Shown: positions 1 through 9,421, counted from the first letter of the stretch. The stretch is 64,000 nt of DNA from Dyadobacter sp. UC 10 (GCF_008369915.1 NZ_VSRN01000001.1:186001-250000), one strand, 5' to 3'. The notes: generated by a model not told the origin, from the sequence alone. Numbers and translations: made by a program.

Positions 1-1381
1 GCAAAACGCTTTTTTGTTCAAGTAACGTGGCCTTTGCCAGGTCTTCCTGCAAACCGAGCTTGTCTTTTTCCACCAGAAATGTGCAGGTATTGTGCGTTTG
101 CGATGCGCTTTCCAGGCCGTGGATCAGGTTTCGGTAGCAGCTGTGGCCGGGATCGACGAGCAATCGCTCATGTTGATAAGCCAGGATAAAACCGTTCACA
201 TCGCCATGCAAATGCCCCGGCCCGTTCAATGCATCTCCACCTCCATTGATCGCCACAACCGCTTTCCCATCCCATTGATCCCGCAAAAAACCGTGTCCAT
301 TACTGAAAGAAACGGTTGCCGGAAGGTTTGCTTCTTGTGGTGTGACGGCTTGGAGGTCGTTTGTTAAAAGGGGCAGCGTCAGAAAACCCCAGTCATTGCG
401 CATCCCGAAAGTCGCCAGATCGTGTGGTCCCTGATACGGTACCGGCTGGTAATATTTTTGAAATAAATAAAAGGCCAGCCCCGCTTCTTCACGGTTGGTA
501 TTCCTGGCGGCCAGATGCAGAAGCAAGTCACCCGATGGACGAAATAATGCCGCACTGTCATTAAAATTCACCGCCCGCGCCCGTGGCTGCTCGCCCCAGG
601 AATTCATCGGTTTAGCATACAACATGCTGTTCACCACCCACTTAATACCTTTTCCATAGGCCGAAACATCCAGCTGCGCCGCTTTTGCCGGATATGCGCG
701 CGCTACCGATTCGTAGGCCAGCATCAAAGCAAAAGCCAGGTAGTTCCCGTATTGCAGCGATTCCGCATACGAACCATCCGATTGAAAAGCAGTGGCGCAT
801 TGCTGCAATTCCGGAATGTAAGCATCCAGTATTTCTTCGTCTCGCAAAACAGCCGACGACACGATCACGCCCGACACCATAATCCCGCGCCAGTTGGCCA
901 GGTGTGTGTTCTTTTGGACCCAGCGTTCGCACAGCTCCATTCCCTTTTCGGCCAACGCGGTTTCAATCTCGTCCCGCTCTGCCTCACTCCAAACATCCCC
1001 TGCCAGATCCAGTGCGGACGCGAGTGCCCAGCAAAGGTGCGCCGTTTCCAAATGTCCGGAATAGGGTTTCGAATGATTGCGGAAGGCCGGTCCTGCCCAG
1101 TCACTTTCCGGCTTTCGGGCAATGGTTAGCGTAACCGATCTGATCCAGGCCGCCCGTTTTTCCTCCGGGAACAAGCCATGGAGCATCGCAGCATCCGAGA
1201 TGTATTCGGCGGCGGGGTAATACCAGGAAGTAGCGTCTCCCGGCTGACAAAGTCCGCCATTTTCGACACGTCGCGCTACCCGCTGTTTCAATGCATCTAA
1301 AAAAGAGCAGATCAGCGGATCGCGGTCGTGAAGCTTTTGGAGAATATCCTCCCGTTCTTTTTTGGTAATGAAAATATGCAT
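1..1381 (-). CDS. Heparinase II/III-family polysaccharide lyase (partial, C-terminus off left edge)
   Basis: The frame is open from the ATG at 1381 to the left edge, about 460 codons, so the C-terminus is missing. The N-terminal half looks like the alpha-helical toroid of heparinase II/III, alginate and chondroitin lyases, with NWRG near residues 161-164 and DGSYAESLQYGNY near 199-211. The second half begins the Hepar_II_III beta domain: GPGHLHGDVNGF carries H390 and H392 and is followed by LLVDPG and an HNTCTF segment, a pattern typical of the family. No signal peptide is visible, so it probably acts in the cytoplasm on imported oligosaccharides by beta-elimination, giving unsaturated uronates. 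It starts 2 bases after the RraA stop, with GGAGGT upstream inside that gene's end. The exact substrate cannot be read from sequence. Confidence 0.8.
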   Translation of the reverse strand, partial: MHIFITKKEREDILQKLHDRDPLICSFLDALKQRVARRVENGGLCQPGDATSWYYPAAEYISDAAMLHGLFPEEKRAAWIRSVTLTIARKPESDWAGPAFRNHSKPYSGHLETAHLCWALASALDLAGDVWSEAERDEIETALAEKGMELCERWVQKNTHLANWRGIMVSGVIVSSAVLRDEEILDAYIPELQQCATAFQSDGSYAESLQYGNYLAFALMLAYESVARAYPAKAAQLDVSAYGKGIKWVVNSMLYAKPMNSWGEQPRARAVNFNDSAALFRPSGDLLLHLAARNTNREEAGLAFYLFQKYYQPVPYQGPHDLATFGMRNDWGFLTLPLLTNDLQAVTPQEANLPATVSFSNGHGFLRDQWDGKAVVAINGGGDALNGPGHLHGDVNGFILAYQHERLLVDPGHSCYRNLIHGLESASQTHNTCTFLVEKDKLGLQEDLAKATLLEQKSVL

Positions 1382-1383
1382 AC

Positions 1384-2076
1384 TCAGAAATAACCTCCAT
1401 TTTTCACCACATCCGTCGGGCTCATACCGCTTTCGACCATATCACGGATGTCGGCCTCCTTTTCGATGATTTCCTCTGCTGCGAGCAGTACTTCATAGGC
1501 TATCTCTTGCGGAATGGAAATCACGCCGTCGATATCGCCGAAGACCCAGTCGCCCGGCTTTACGATCACTTCGCCCATCAATACGGGTTTCTGGTAATGA
1601 TACATCCGGAACCTGCCGAGCATGCCCGTGTTGGATTTGTATTTATGAAAAACAGGGAATTTCTGTTCAAGAATAGACTGGGTGTCGCGGATCCCGTTCA
1701 CAACCGCCCCGCAGCAGCCCGCACGAATGGCTGCCATGGTCATCACTTCACCCCATTGCGAGGTGACCGTTTCGCTGCCGCAATCCCACACCACAATGGA
1801 ATCTTCGTGCAATTCTTCCAGCATTTTGGCGCGCATTTCCATCTCGCCGTCGGTCGTAATGTCCGGCCCTCCTTTTACCGTAAATGCGAGTCCGGCCATT
1901 TTCATTTCCTCCCGAAGCGGGGCAAATGTAGCCGGCAGGCTCGATGCGTGACGATTGTGTTTGAACCGCAAAACGTCATTCACAGCACCCGAATACAGTT
2001 TCAGGTACCGCTGCTTCATTTCCCGGACTGAGATAGGAAAGGGTGATTCGACAAGTATTCCGTTCGATTTCATCAT
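1384..2076 (-). CDS. RraA-family protein (HMG/CHA aldolase-like)
   Basis: This 230-residue protein has the RraA/4-hydroxy-4-methyl-2-oxoglutarate aldolase fold signatures: GAVVNGIRDT with the family Arg-Asp pair, and GDWVFGDIDGVISIPQE. Family members are divalent-metal lyases that cleave 4-carboxy-4-hydroxy-2-oxo acids or decarboxylate oxaloacetate; others bind RNase E. In an operon of glycan enzymes, between an SDR and a lyase, a catabolic 2-oxo-acid lyase is more likely than an RNase regulator, but that is inference. Two adjacent ATG codons (2076, 2073) could be the start. It is cytoplasmic, with no signal peptide. A second RraA-family gene lies at 55204-55851. Confidence 0.85.
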   Translation of the reverse strand: MMKSNGILVESPFPISVREMKQRYLKLYSGAVNDVLRFKHNRHASSLPATFAPLREEMKMAGLAFTVKGGPDITTDGEMEMRAKMLEELHEDSIVVWDCGSETVTSQWGEVMTMAAIRAGCCGAVVNGIRDTQSILEQKFPVFHKYKSNTGMLGRFRMYHYQKPVLMGEVIVKPGDWVFGDIDGVISIPQEIAYEVLLAAEEIIEKEADIRDMVESGMSPTDVVKNGGYF

Positions 2077-2126
2077 GGTTTCAAATGTTTAACTGACTTG
2101 CGGCTCAATGCCGGGCCATTGGTGCG

Positions 2127-2828
2127 TTATCCTGCCAGGTATTTTATATTGTCAAAATTGATCTCCCGGATCATTACTTCCGCGGGCTGGTTGAGTACAA
2201 AAACGATCACGTTCGCAACCTGCTCCACTTTCAGGAATTTCTCGCGTGGTACCTGCCGGTCGCCCCAGTAGTCGCTATCCACCGGACCCGGATTAACGTC
2301 CGTAACCTTAATTCCCAGCTTCACCGCCTGGTCTGCCAGTCCGCTGCTCAGCCCACGCGCGCCAAATTTGGAAGCGCAGTAGATCGGCGCATTCGGATTG
2401 GTACGCTGGCCCGCCATGGAAATCACCGTCACGATATGCCCTTCTTTTTTAGGGTTCATCACTTTCAGCGCTTCGCGGTTGCATAAAAACACGCCACGCA
2501 TGTTTACGTTGACCATCTGCTCGTAGGTGTCCAGATCGGTCGTTGCTAAGTCAGTAGTCAATACACCCAGACCCGCATTGTTGAGCAGTACATCCACCGT
2601 ACCAAAAGAATCGATACACGCCTGAAATGCCGCTAATACGTCTGCTTCCAAGCTTACGTCCCCTTTGTAGGAGCGCAGATTTTCATTGGAAACTTCATCG
2701 GCAAGCTGTCGCGTGCGGCTCAAATCAAACACTTTCGCGCCCAATTCCAGCAGTTGCAATGCAGCGGCTTTACCGATTCCGCCCGAAGCTCCGGTGATAA
2801 AATATACCTTATCTTTTACAAAATTCAT
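2127..2828 (-). CDS. Short-chain dehydrogenase/reductase
   Basis: A classical SDR of 233 residues: nucleotide-binding GASGGIG at 13-19, NNAG at 83-86, and the catalytic pair Y150/K154 in YCASK with a serine near 137. It should use NAD(P)(H) to interconvert a hydroxyl and a carbonyl. The substrate is unknown; placement beside an SSS importer, an RraA lyase and a heparinase-type lyase suggests a uronate or sugar-acid intermediate. Its ATG overlaps the end of the symporter gene by 4 bases (ATGA), so the two are translationally coupled. Confidence 0.85.
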   Translation of the reverse strand: MNFVKDKVYFITGASGGIGKAAALQLLELGAKVFDLSRTRQLADEVSNENLRSYKGDVSLEADVLAAFQACIDSFGTVDVLLNNAGLGVLTTDLATTDLDTYEQMVNVNMRGVFLCNREALKVMNPKKEGHIVTVISMAGQRTNPNAPIYCASKFGARGLSSGLADQAVKLGIKVTDVNPGPVDSDYWGDRQVPREKFLKVEQVANVIVFVLNQPAEVMIREINFDNIKYLAG

Positions 2829-4510
2829 ACTTCTATTTTTTGATTAACAGGTTCATCTACAATTACTTTCTGCGTCCTAAGCCATAAAAACACGGCCAAT
2901 ATCAAACACACTGTTCCGGCCCCGAACGCAAACCGCCCGCTGGTTTCCCCGATCGACGGCAGGCTCATTACGCCGAACAAAACCCCGGTCACCGCCAATG
3001 CCACCGCATACAGGCGGTTCATCACATGCATAAAGCCCCAGTTGACTTTCGGCTTTTCGGCTTCGGTCAGCGGCGTGGCGAGTTTCAGGAAAAAAGCATC
3101 CACCCTTTTCCGGTATGCAGCGTCTTTGGATTCGACCAGACCGGAGGCCAGGAAAATCAGTACGCACACCACGATCTGGATCAATGTGGCCATTTCCCAG
3201 GAAATCTGAGGCTGGCTGTTGAGGAATAATCCGAGGATCATCCCGCCGATCACCGTCGCCAGTGCACCCCAGGGTCTCGGACGTTTCATGACGATTCCGA
3301 GTAAAAGCGGCAGGGTCATCGGCAATGCAAATAATCCGGTGAAGAGTTTGTTCGCTTCAAATGCGCCGCCAAATCCACCCACATAAAGTGCACCGACGGT
3401 AATAAATCCGCCAAAAAGCAATGTCATTAACCGGCCGACCCAAAGCATTTCCTTATCGGTTGCGTTGGGGTTAAAAAGTCTTTGATAAATGTCCCGCGTC
3501 AGTACGCCGGCCGTCACATTATACTCCCCGCTCAGTACCGACATGGTTGCCGCAAACATCGCCGCGATCATGAGTCCCATGATTCCTTGCGGCAGCAGTT
3601 TCAGACAGACACTTACATAAGCCATTTCCGGATTTTCCAGCCCGGGGATCAATGCTTTTGCAGCAATGGAAGGGAACAGGAAAATGATGGGGAAAATGAA
3701 GAAGAAAACAGCTGTGAGCATACCCTGCTTTTCACTCGCGCGTTCGTCGCGGACGCTGTAAAAACGCTGGATGAATGTCCAGTTACCACTGTATTTGACC
3801 AAAATCATCAGGTAATAAACCGTCATGAATAGCGGCATTCCCTTTGGCCCGTTGAACCAGGTGAAATGGTCGGGAATCGCCAGTTTCATCGCGTCGAGCC
3901 CGCCCGCAGCCTGAATGGTGAGGGGTACCAATATCAATGTCGCGACCATCAGAATGATGAATTGAACGACATCGGTTACGACTACTGCCCAAAGACCGCC
4001 TACAACCGTATACAATGCGACAATGATTCCGCAGACCAAAATGGAGCTTTCCAGGCTCAAACTGGTGGCTGCTTTTACAAATAACCCCAATGCGTAGAGC
4101 CGCACCATGTTATCCAGGACTTTGAAAAACACGCCGGTCCACGAAAACAACTGTCTTACCGGCATATTGTAACGCGTTTCCAGCAATTCCATCGGCGTCA
4201 TCACGCCCGCCCGACGCCATCTTTTTGCAAAGAAAGCCACCCCGACCAATGCAGGAAGAACGGTACTCCATATCAATGTAAGTGCCACAAAACCATGCTG
4301 ATACGCGATCCCGGCATAGGCGACAAAAATGAATGTACTGAACTTGGTCATGAAATTGGAGATTGCGCCCGATACCCAGGGAATCGCGTTTCCGCCTTTG
4401 AAATAATCGCCGATATTTTTCACAAACTTGCCTAGAAACAGGCCGATGCCTGCCATGAGCAGCATGTAAATACCTATGGCCCAGTAATCCAGCGTTGATA
4501 AAGTTTGCAT
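2825..4510 (-). CDS. Sodium:solute symporter (SSS family)
   Basis: This 561-residue, very hydrophobic protein has the ~13-14 membrane helices expected of the SSS family (length range about 500-600). The first helix is LDYWAIGIYMLLMAGIGLFL, followed by the family-typical KNIGDYFKGG segment and WVSGAISNFMTKFS. It sits in the inner membrane and should carry sodium-driven uptake of a sugar, uronate or oligosaccharide freed by the upstream hydrolases. It lies between the SGNH esterase and the SDR, with a 9-base gap upstream and a 4-base overlap downstream. The substrate cannot be assigned. Confidence 0.9.
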   Translation of the reverse strand: MQTLSTLDYWAIGIYMLLMAGIGLFLGKFVKNIGDYFKGGNAIPWVSGAISNFMTKFSTFIFVAYAGIAYQHGFVALTLIWSTVLPALVGVAFFAKRWRRAGVMTPMELLETRYNMPVRQLFSWTGVFFKVLDNMVRLYALGLFVKAATSLSLESSILVCGIIVALYTVVGGLWAVVVTDVVQFIILMVATLILVPLTIQAAGGLDAMKLAIPDHFTWFNGPKGMPLFMTVYYLMILVKYSGNWTFIQRFYSVRDERASEKQGMLTAVFFFIFPIIFLFPSIAAKALIPGLENPEMAYVSVCLKLLPQGIMGLMIAAMFAATMSVLSGEYNVTAGVLTRDIYQRLFNPNATDKEMLWVGRLMTLLFGGFITVGALYVGGFGGAFEANKLFTGLFALPMTLPLLLGIVMKRPRPWGALATVIGGMILGLFLNSQPQISWEMATLIQIVVCVLIFLASGLVESKDAAYRKRVDAFFLKLATPLTEAEKPKVNWGFMHVMNRLYAVALAVTGVLFGVMSLPSIGETSGRFAFGAGTVCLILAVFLWLRTQKVIVDEPVNQKIEV

Positions 4511-4519
4511 GAGAGAAGG

Positions 4520-5209
4520 TTAAGGTTTACGGACAAGAGTTTGAATGGAACCGGCGAGATAGGCCGCCTGCAGGGAGCGGGTTTGTTCATTGTAATGCAC
4601 ATGATCAATGAATTGCGCGATACCCAGCTTCCAGGTAAAATCGTACAGATCGATCATCGGGATGTTATTTTTGGTAATCACTTCGTCGGCAATCCGGTTG
4701 TAAGTCGCCAGGTCTTTCCCATAGCGCACAATGCTGCTCGATTTCTTATTATGGATCGAATCCACCACCGCCGTTGTCCGGATCCAGATCATCTTTATTT
4801 TTTTGGGTTTTAAAAGGTCGATAATGTCTTGCAGGTTTTTCCGGTATTCCGTTTCGCCCACCTGGATCTTGCCCGTTTTCACATCATGTTTAATGTCATG
4901 CAGCCCACAGTTGAGCACCAGGTAGTCAGGTTTAAAAGCCGGTTCTTTGATCTTGATTTTCAAATATTCCAACACCATCCTCGAATCACCCCCATTCGCA
5001 CCCACCGGCACATCCAGGTTCTTCTCCGCTTGCCCATCATCTTTTTTCCGGTCGAAAGCGACGGTTCCATCCAGGTATTTTTCCAGATAGGGGCCATATT
5101 GAATGGAAATGCTATCGCCGATCAGGAAAATGGAGGGTAGCGATTGCTTCCAGGCAGCGAAGAGCGCGAGGAGGAGAATTGGCATAATGTAGTTGGTTGT
5201 TTTTTTCAT
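4520..5209 (-). CDS. SGNH/GDSL-type hydrolase (probable carbohydrate esterase)
   Basis: The chosen start at 5209 (MKKTTNYIMP...) gives a signal peptide or N-terminal anchor and falls 16 bases after the preceding stop; a longer frame to 5269 would run into the GH28 gene. SGNH blocks are clear: FLIGDSIS (Ser), GGDSR (Gly), NCGLHD (Asn), and a C-terminal D-H pair in IDHVHYN. This fold removes O-acetyl or other acyl groups from glycans. Beside two GH28 enzymes a pectin acetyl- or rhamnogalacturonan acetyl-esterase role is plausible but unproven. It is probably periplasmic. Confidence 0.8.
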   Translation of the reverse strand: MKKTTNYIMPILLLALFAAWKQSLPSIFLIGDSISIQYGPYLEKYLDGTVAFDRKKDDGQAEKNLDVPVGANGGDSRMVLEYLKIKIKEPAFKPDYLVLNCGLHDIKHDVKTGKIQVGETEYRKNLQDIIDLLKPKKIKMIWIRTTAVVDSIHNKKSSSIVRYGKDLATYNRIADEVITKNNIPMIDLYDFTWKLGIAQFIDHVHYNEQTRSLQAAYLAGSIQTLVRKP

Positions 5210-5225
5210 AGTTTGCTCAACAGTT

Positions 5226-6713
5226 TTATTTGATACCGCTATCATTGTCATCGTTCTTTTCCCGCACATTCACCTTCCTAACCAAAACCGGCGTTTGCGC
5301 CGTACGCTGCGCTTTTAACTTCGTAATCTCCAACCCTTCCACATCTTCACAAACGATCGCCGGGCGCTGATCTTCTTTCAGAAACCGCAGTTGAATGTTA
5401 TCCATAAATACATTTTTTGCATGGCGGATGAAGAAACCGTAGGCTGGTAACCTGCCGAAAGTCAGACCGTTGGGATAGCCCTTTTCTTGTTCCGGAATCT
5501 GCCGGTCGGCATCCGCAGCTTTCATGCCTCCTTCGAAAGTGAGGTTAATGTTTCGTAATGTGATATTTTCTACAAATGCATCAGGAATGCCACTGATGGA
5601 GCTGCTGTAATCTGCCGATATCCGAGTTCCCTGGATATTTTCAATCAGGATATCCTTTAATACCGGCTCATTTATCTTGGCATTTTTTCGGTAAGGACGA
5701 TTTCGTTTATTCAGTCTCACGAAAATGGCGCCGCCTTTAATATTGCGCATCGTAATGCCTGAAAACGTGATCCGCTGCACCGTTGCGCCATCGGCTGTCA
5801 TCATACTGATCGCATCCACGCGGGTATCGTAAACCACACAATTGGAAACGGTAATGTCTTCCATGGTCCCGCTGGTTTCGGTGCCGATCTTGATGCCCGA
5901 CGCATTGGAGCTGACAATGCAATTGGTGATCGTGATATCGCGGCAGGCTTCATCCGGCGAAAAACTTTTGAGGCAGATCGCGTCATCTCCGGAACTGATG
6001 TTGCAGTTGGCAATCCGCACCTGCTGGCAGTCCACCAGGTCCAGTCCATCGTTATTTCGGCCTTTCGCATCGGCCCATCGCGGCTTTTCGATATCCTTAT
6101 TTTCCCTGCTATCGACGGTAATGCCATCAATCAATACATTTTTACAGGATTGATACGATTGCACCCAGGATGCCGAGTTGTACAATTTCACGCGTAGGAT
6201 CTTCACATTTTCGCAAGCCCTGAAATGGATGATACGTGGCCGGCCGCTGAATGAAGGCGACAGATACGGTTCTTTGATATCGTCGCCCCGGCCGTCGATC
6301 GTGCCGTAGCCCGTGATGGCAATGTTGACCGCATCCTCCGCGTAGATCAGCATTTTGTTGGTTACGAAATCACCGGTATAGGAAGGGTATTTGGACGAAA
6401 TACTCGGAAAATCGTTCACATTGTCGCTGCCCAGGAGTGTCGCGCCAGCTTCTATATGCAGCGTCACATTGCTTTTGAGATAGATTGTCCCCGACAGAAA
6501 TGTCCCGTTGTGGAGGTACACTCTCCCGCCGCCAGCCGCGTGGCATTTGTCAATCGCCGCCTGTATTGCTTTGGTATCCTTCGTTTTACCATCGCCTTTT
6601 GCACCGCTGTCGAATACATCCCATGTGCCGTTTCCGCGCTGTGCCGATACGGTTAGGGACAGAGACAACATGCCAAAAAGCAACAGAATCAATCGGTTCG
6701 TTTTCATACGCAT
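5226..6713 (-). CDS. GH28-family glycosidase, divergent (polygalacturonase-like)
   Basis: A 495-residue protein with a Sec signal peptide ending near VSAQ, then the DSGAKGDGKTKDT opening of GH28 right-handed beta-helices. GH28 motif I is NNDGLD at 220-225 and motif II is SGDD at 241-244. The usual GHG motif is replaced by ASGIKIG at 271-277, and no RIK-type motif IV follows. It therefore keeps the acid residues but lacks the canonical His and Arg-Lys of homogalacturonan hydrolases, suggesting another acidic glycan linkage. It probably acts in the periplasm or at the outer membrane. A second in-frame ATG at 6707 is an alternative start. Confidence 0.8.
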   Translation of the reverse strand: MRMKTNRLILLLFGMLSLSLTVSAQRGNGTWDVFDSGAKGDGKTKDTKAIQAAIDKCHAAGGGRVYLHNGTFLSGTIYLKSNVTLHIEAGATLLGSDNVNDFPSISSKYPSYTGDFVTNKMLIYAEDAVNIAITGYGTIDGRGDDIKEPYLSPSFSGRPRIIHFRACENVKILRVKLYNSASWVQSYQSCKNVLIDGITVDSRENKDIEKPRWADAKGRNNDGLDLVDCQQVRIANCNISSGDDAICLKSFSPDEACRDITITNCIVSSNASGIKIGTETSGTMEDITVSNCVVYDTRVDAISMMTADGATVQRITFSGITMRNIKGGAIFVRLNKRNRPYRKNAKINEPVLKDILIENIQGTRISADYSSSISGIPDAFVENITLRNINLTFEGGMKAADADRQIPEQEKGYPNGLTFGRLPAYGFFIRHAKNVFMDNIQLRFLKEDQRPAIVCEDVEGLEITKLKAQRTAQTPVLVRKVNVREKNDDNDSGIK

Positions 6714-6714
6714 T

Positions 6715-8226
6715 TTAAATCACTGATTTCTTTTCCATGATCAGCATCGGGTAATCGCGGAGGGGAAGTTTCCTGAAAACCTGGGCTTCGAGTTCGGTGC
6801 TCAGCTTATTTTTATCATAGAATTTCTCCTGATCGGTGAGTTCATAAATGGTGCCGTCGAGCGGATCTACCAATACGGCGTCCTCAAAACCATGGGCTTC
6901 CCAATCCCACAAAAAGACGTGTGCGGTTTTGCCAGGCGTGGTGTCTGCCGGCTTATCCATATTCCAGTACGCCAGCACTTTGCCTTTTGCAGTATTCAGG
7001 AGCGTGGAATTCAGGTTTGGCATCCCGCGCATTTCGCAGTTTTCCATGGCGCTGTATTCCTTTTTATCACCCGCTTTTTCTCCATCCAGAATGTAGATTG
7101 TTGCATTGGCCGGATTCACATCGCCATGGACGACGCTGCCCAGATTTTGCAAAACCTTGTAAGCCACTTTGGGTTCAATGTTCGGTTTTGTTCGCAAAAT
7201 CCCTTTGTAATTCACCTTCCCCGAACCTTTGGGATAATCGTGCAGATCCACGACCAGAAACCATAACGTCATCGGAATGCCCAGCGAAACATCGGTAAGC
7301 AGCCTTCTCAGCATGATTTTAGCCTGGATGTTCTCGCTATATGGTCCCTCGCCCGGGTAGCCTGTGCTATTGGGTTGTGAAGAAAAACCGTTTTCACCCT
7401 GCCAGATCTTCACTTTCGGATTATGCTGCTTCACCAGCCTGGTGACCGCAATGATCTTGTCATTATAGCTTTCAGGCGCGGAAGTGTAGGGATGAAAGGA
7501 GAAAATATCGATCTCTTCGGCCAAACCTGCATTGAATAATCCTTTGATAAAAACGATCGGAAGACGCGAAACCACGCCACCCACGATCACCGAACCCGGA
7601 CAATTCTTGCGGATCAATGGCGCCGTTTCCTTCACAAGACCCACGTATTTTTTAGGATCGACTTTACCGCCCTGCCAGAAACCGCCGAGGTTCGGTTCGT
7701 TCCAGATCTCGTAATATTGCACCCTGCCGTGGTAGCGTTTGGCAAGGGCAGTTACAAATGCCTTGAATGCTTTCAAAGCCTCGGGTTTGTCCATCGGATG
7801 GAAACCCATTTCGCCTTCGGTATAAAATTTATTTCCGTACCCTACATTAAAAAACGGCTGAATGCCGCGACTGATCAGCCCGTCGACACTTTCGTCGAGC
7901 CACTTCCAGTCGTATTTTCCCTTTTCCTTTTCGACCCGGTTCCAGCCGGTTTGCAGCCGCGCCCATTTCACAGGCAGGTCGGTCAGGAACGGATATACTT
8001 CTTTTGGGTCCCAGAGTTCGCGGTCGAGCGTTTCGCAGCCAATACCAAACGGGGACGATTTAATATCTTTTGGTTGTACAAGCTTGATGCTGCCTATTTT
8101 GTTGAGGGCAAAAACGGGCTGTACATCCGGCTCAATCTGCGGCAATTCGTTTTCTGTATCCAAAACACTTCCCGTCAGCGGGGCGAGTGTTAATGCTTTC
8201 AAAAATGTCCTCCTGTTGCTTTCCAT
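6715..8226 (-). CDS. Clan GH-A glycoside hydrolase (GH39/GH5-like), single domain, Tat-like signal
   Basis: Started at the ATG at 8226, which begins MESNRRTFLKAL, a twin-arginine-like export signal; the longer frame to 8277 would overlap the upstream gene. About 503 residues. The TIM-barrel acid/base Glu is E177 in WNEPN and the likely nucleophile is E278 in WQGENG, both typical of retaining clan GH-A enzymes. An FSFHPY segment lies between them. A C-terminal beta domain follows. It is homologous to both halves of the 940-residue protein at 9422-12244. Linkage specificity is unknown; GH39-like is the best guess. It starts 17 bases after the toroid protein's stop. Confidence 0.75.
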   Translation of the reverse strand: MESNRRTFLKALTLAPLTGSVLDTENELPQIEPDVQPVFALNKIGSIKLVQPKDIKSSPFGIGCETLDRELWDPKEVYPFLTDLPVKWARLQTGWNRVEKEKGKYDWKWLDESVDGLISRGIQPFFNVGYGNKFYTEGEMGFHPMDKPEALKAFKAFVTALAKRYHGRVQYYEIWNEPNLGGFWQGGKVDPKKYVGLVKETAPLIRKNCPGSVIVGGVVSRLPIVFIKGLFNAGLAEEIDIFSFHPYTSAPESYNDKIIAVTRLVKQHNPKVKIWQGENGFSSQPNSTGYPGEGPYSENIQAKIMLRRLLTDVSLGIPMTLWFLVVDLHDYPKGSGKVNYKGILRTKPNIEPKVAYKVLQNLGSVVHGDVNPANATIYILDGEKAGDKKEYSAMENCEMRGMPNLNSTLLNTAKGKVLAYWNMDKPADTTPGKTAHVFLWDWEAHGFEDAVLVDPLDGTIYELTDQEKFYDKNKLSTELEAQVFRKLPLRDYPMLIMEKKSVI

Positions 8227-8243
8227 ACTATTTTTCAATGGGT

Positions 8244-9401
8244 TTAGAGATTCAATGGCTCGTTGAACACATTGCATACGTGCAAGGAATGCGAGTTGAA
8301 ATGGTAGTTTCCTTCATAGCCGGTATCGCCTAGAAAATGGCTGATCAATGCAATGGAAAGCGGGTAAAACCACGATCCGAGCATGATATGCGTTCTTTGC
8401 GGGTCTTCGTCACGGAGCTCGGCGGTGGCGTTGGTACCGCCTTCTTTCCAGATCCAGTGCGGGCGCGGCACCCAGTCGGCAGGCTTGCTGTCAATGCGGT
8501 GTAAAAGCCAGCCGTTTCCTGCCGGATCTTCATGCTTTAAAGCATGTTCCAGGTAAAGTCGCGCTGCGGCGATCAGGTCGTCGCGGCGGTAATCGGTCAG
8601 TTCGGCGAGGTTGGCGATCATGTATGCGCCGTCGAAATCCGGGCAGTCGGAGCCGCCCGGCCAGTAGGAACCGTCGGGTAACTGGCAAGCCAGTGTGGAA
8701 TCCACATTGCGTTCCACAGCCCGCAGCGGCCAGCCCTGGGCGAAATAAATGGGGGTTACGTGAATGGTACCAAACAATCCATTCGGCAGATCGGCGCCAA
8801 ATTGTGTTCCCCAGAAACCGGTGTTTTCATCAAGCAATTCTTCCAATGCGGGGTACATGCCTTCTTCCAAAACTTTATCGACCTCGGAAATCCCAAACCA
8901 GTCGCGCGCGGCAACTAATGCCGTGGCAGCCGCCAGTACCTGATTTCCCGCAGCCCAGGAATTGCTCCAATCGTAATGTTTGACCCATTTATAAAGCTTT
9001 TCAGCATCCAGCAACGGTTCGAGGAATGCGAATTCTTTCTCGGGCTTCACGCCCAAAACGCGCATCGCCCAGATATTCCCGCGGGTGTAATGCCATACAG
9101 GCTCCATTTCTTCCAATGTGCGGAACCGGGTTTTATCTTCTTTTTTGCTCGAAAAATAGCCCTGATCCGTTTGCCGGTCCTGAAACTGCTGCGCCCAGAT
9201 CGCCTTTTCTTCATCTGAGAATTTTGGTAGTTCCCCAAATAAATCCAGGATGTGCGCTGCATGGTAAGAGCCATAAAAGCTTTCGCCATCGCCTTTTTCT
9301 TTTCGATAAATGCCAGGCGTATCGCCGATTTTCATCGCATTCACAAAATTCAGGGAAGTCTGTTTGATCCTCTCGAAGCCAGGCGTGTTGATATCAGTCA
9401 T
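8244..9401 (-). CDS. Conserved alpha/alpha-toroid protein, function unknown
   Basis: I do not recognise a named family. The 385-residue protein has no signal peptide and is rich in Trp and aromatic-lined helices, with repeated segments such as GIYRKEKGD, GYFSSKK, GFWGTQFGAD and QLPDGSYWPGG followed by DFDGAYMIANL. That pattern resembles terpene-cyclase-like or six-hairpin (alpha/alpha) toroids, a scaffold shared with unsaturated glucuronyl hydrolases and some polysaccharide lyases. Between two GH-A enzymes, a cytoplasmic oligosaccharide-acting enzyme is plausible. It lies 20 bases downstream of the duplicated glycosidase gene. Confidence 0.6.
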   Translation of the reverse strand: MTDINTPGFERIKQTSLNFVNAMKIGDTPGIYRKEKGDGESFYGSYHAAHILDLFGELPKFSDEEKAIWAQQFQDRQTDQGYFSSKKEDKTRFRTLEEMEPVWHYTRGNIWAMRVLGVKPEKEFAFLEPLLDAEKLYKWVKHYDWSNSWAAGNQVLAAATALVAARDWFGISEVDKVLEEGMYPALEELLDENTGFWGTQFGADLPNGLFGTIHVTPIYFAQGWPLRAVERNVDSTLACQLPDGSYWPGGSDCPDFDGAYMIANLAELTDYRRDDLIAAARLYLEHALKHEDPAGNGWLLHRIDSKPADWVPRPHWIWKEGGTNATAELRDEDPQRTHIMLGSWFYPLSIALISHFLGDTGYEGNYHFNSHSLHVCNVFNEPLNL

Positions 9402-9421
9402 TTTTAATGGGTTTAAGAACT

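Noticed and set aside
1101..1400. 99-codon minus-strand frame starting upstream of the heparinase gene
   Set aside because: It overlaps the heparinase-type frame, which continues open with family motifs to the window edge and has a better start at 1381.
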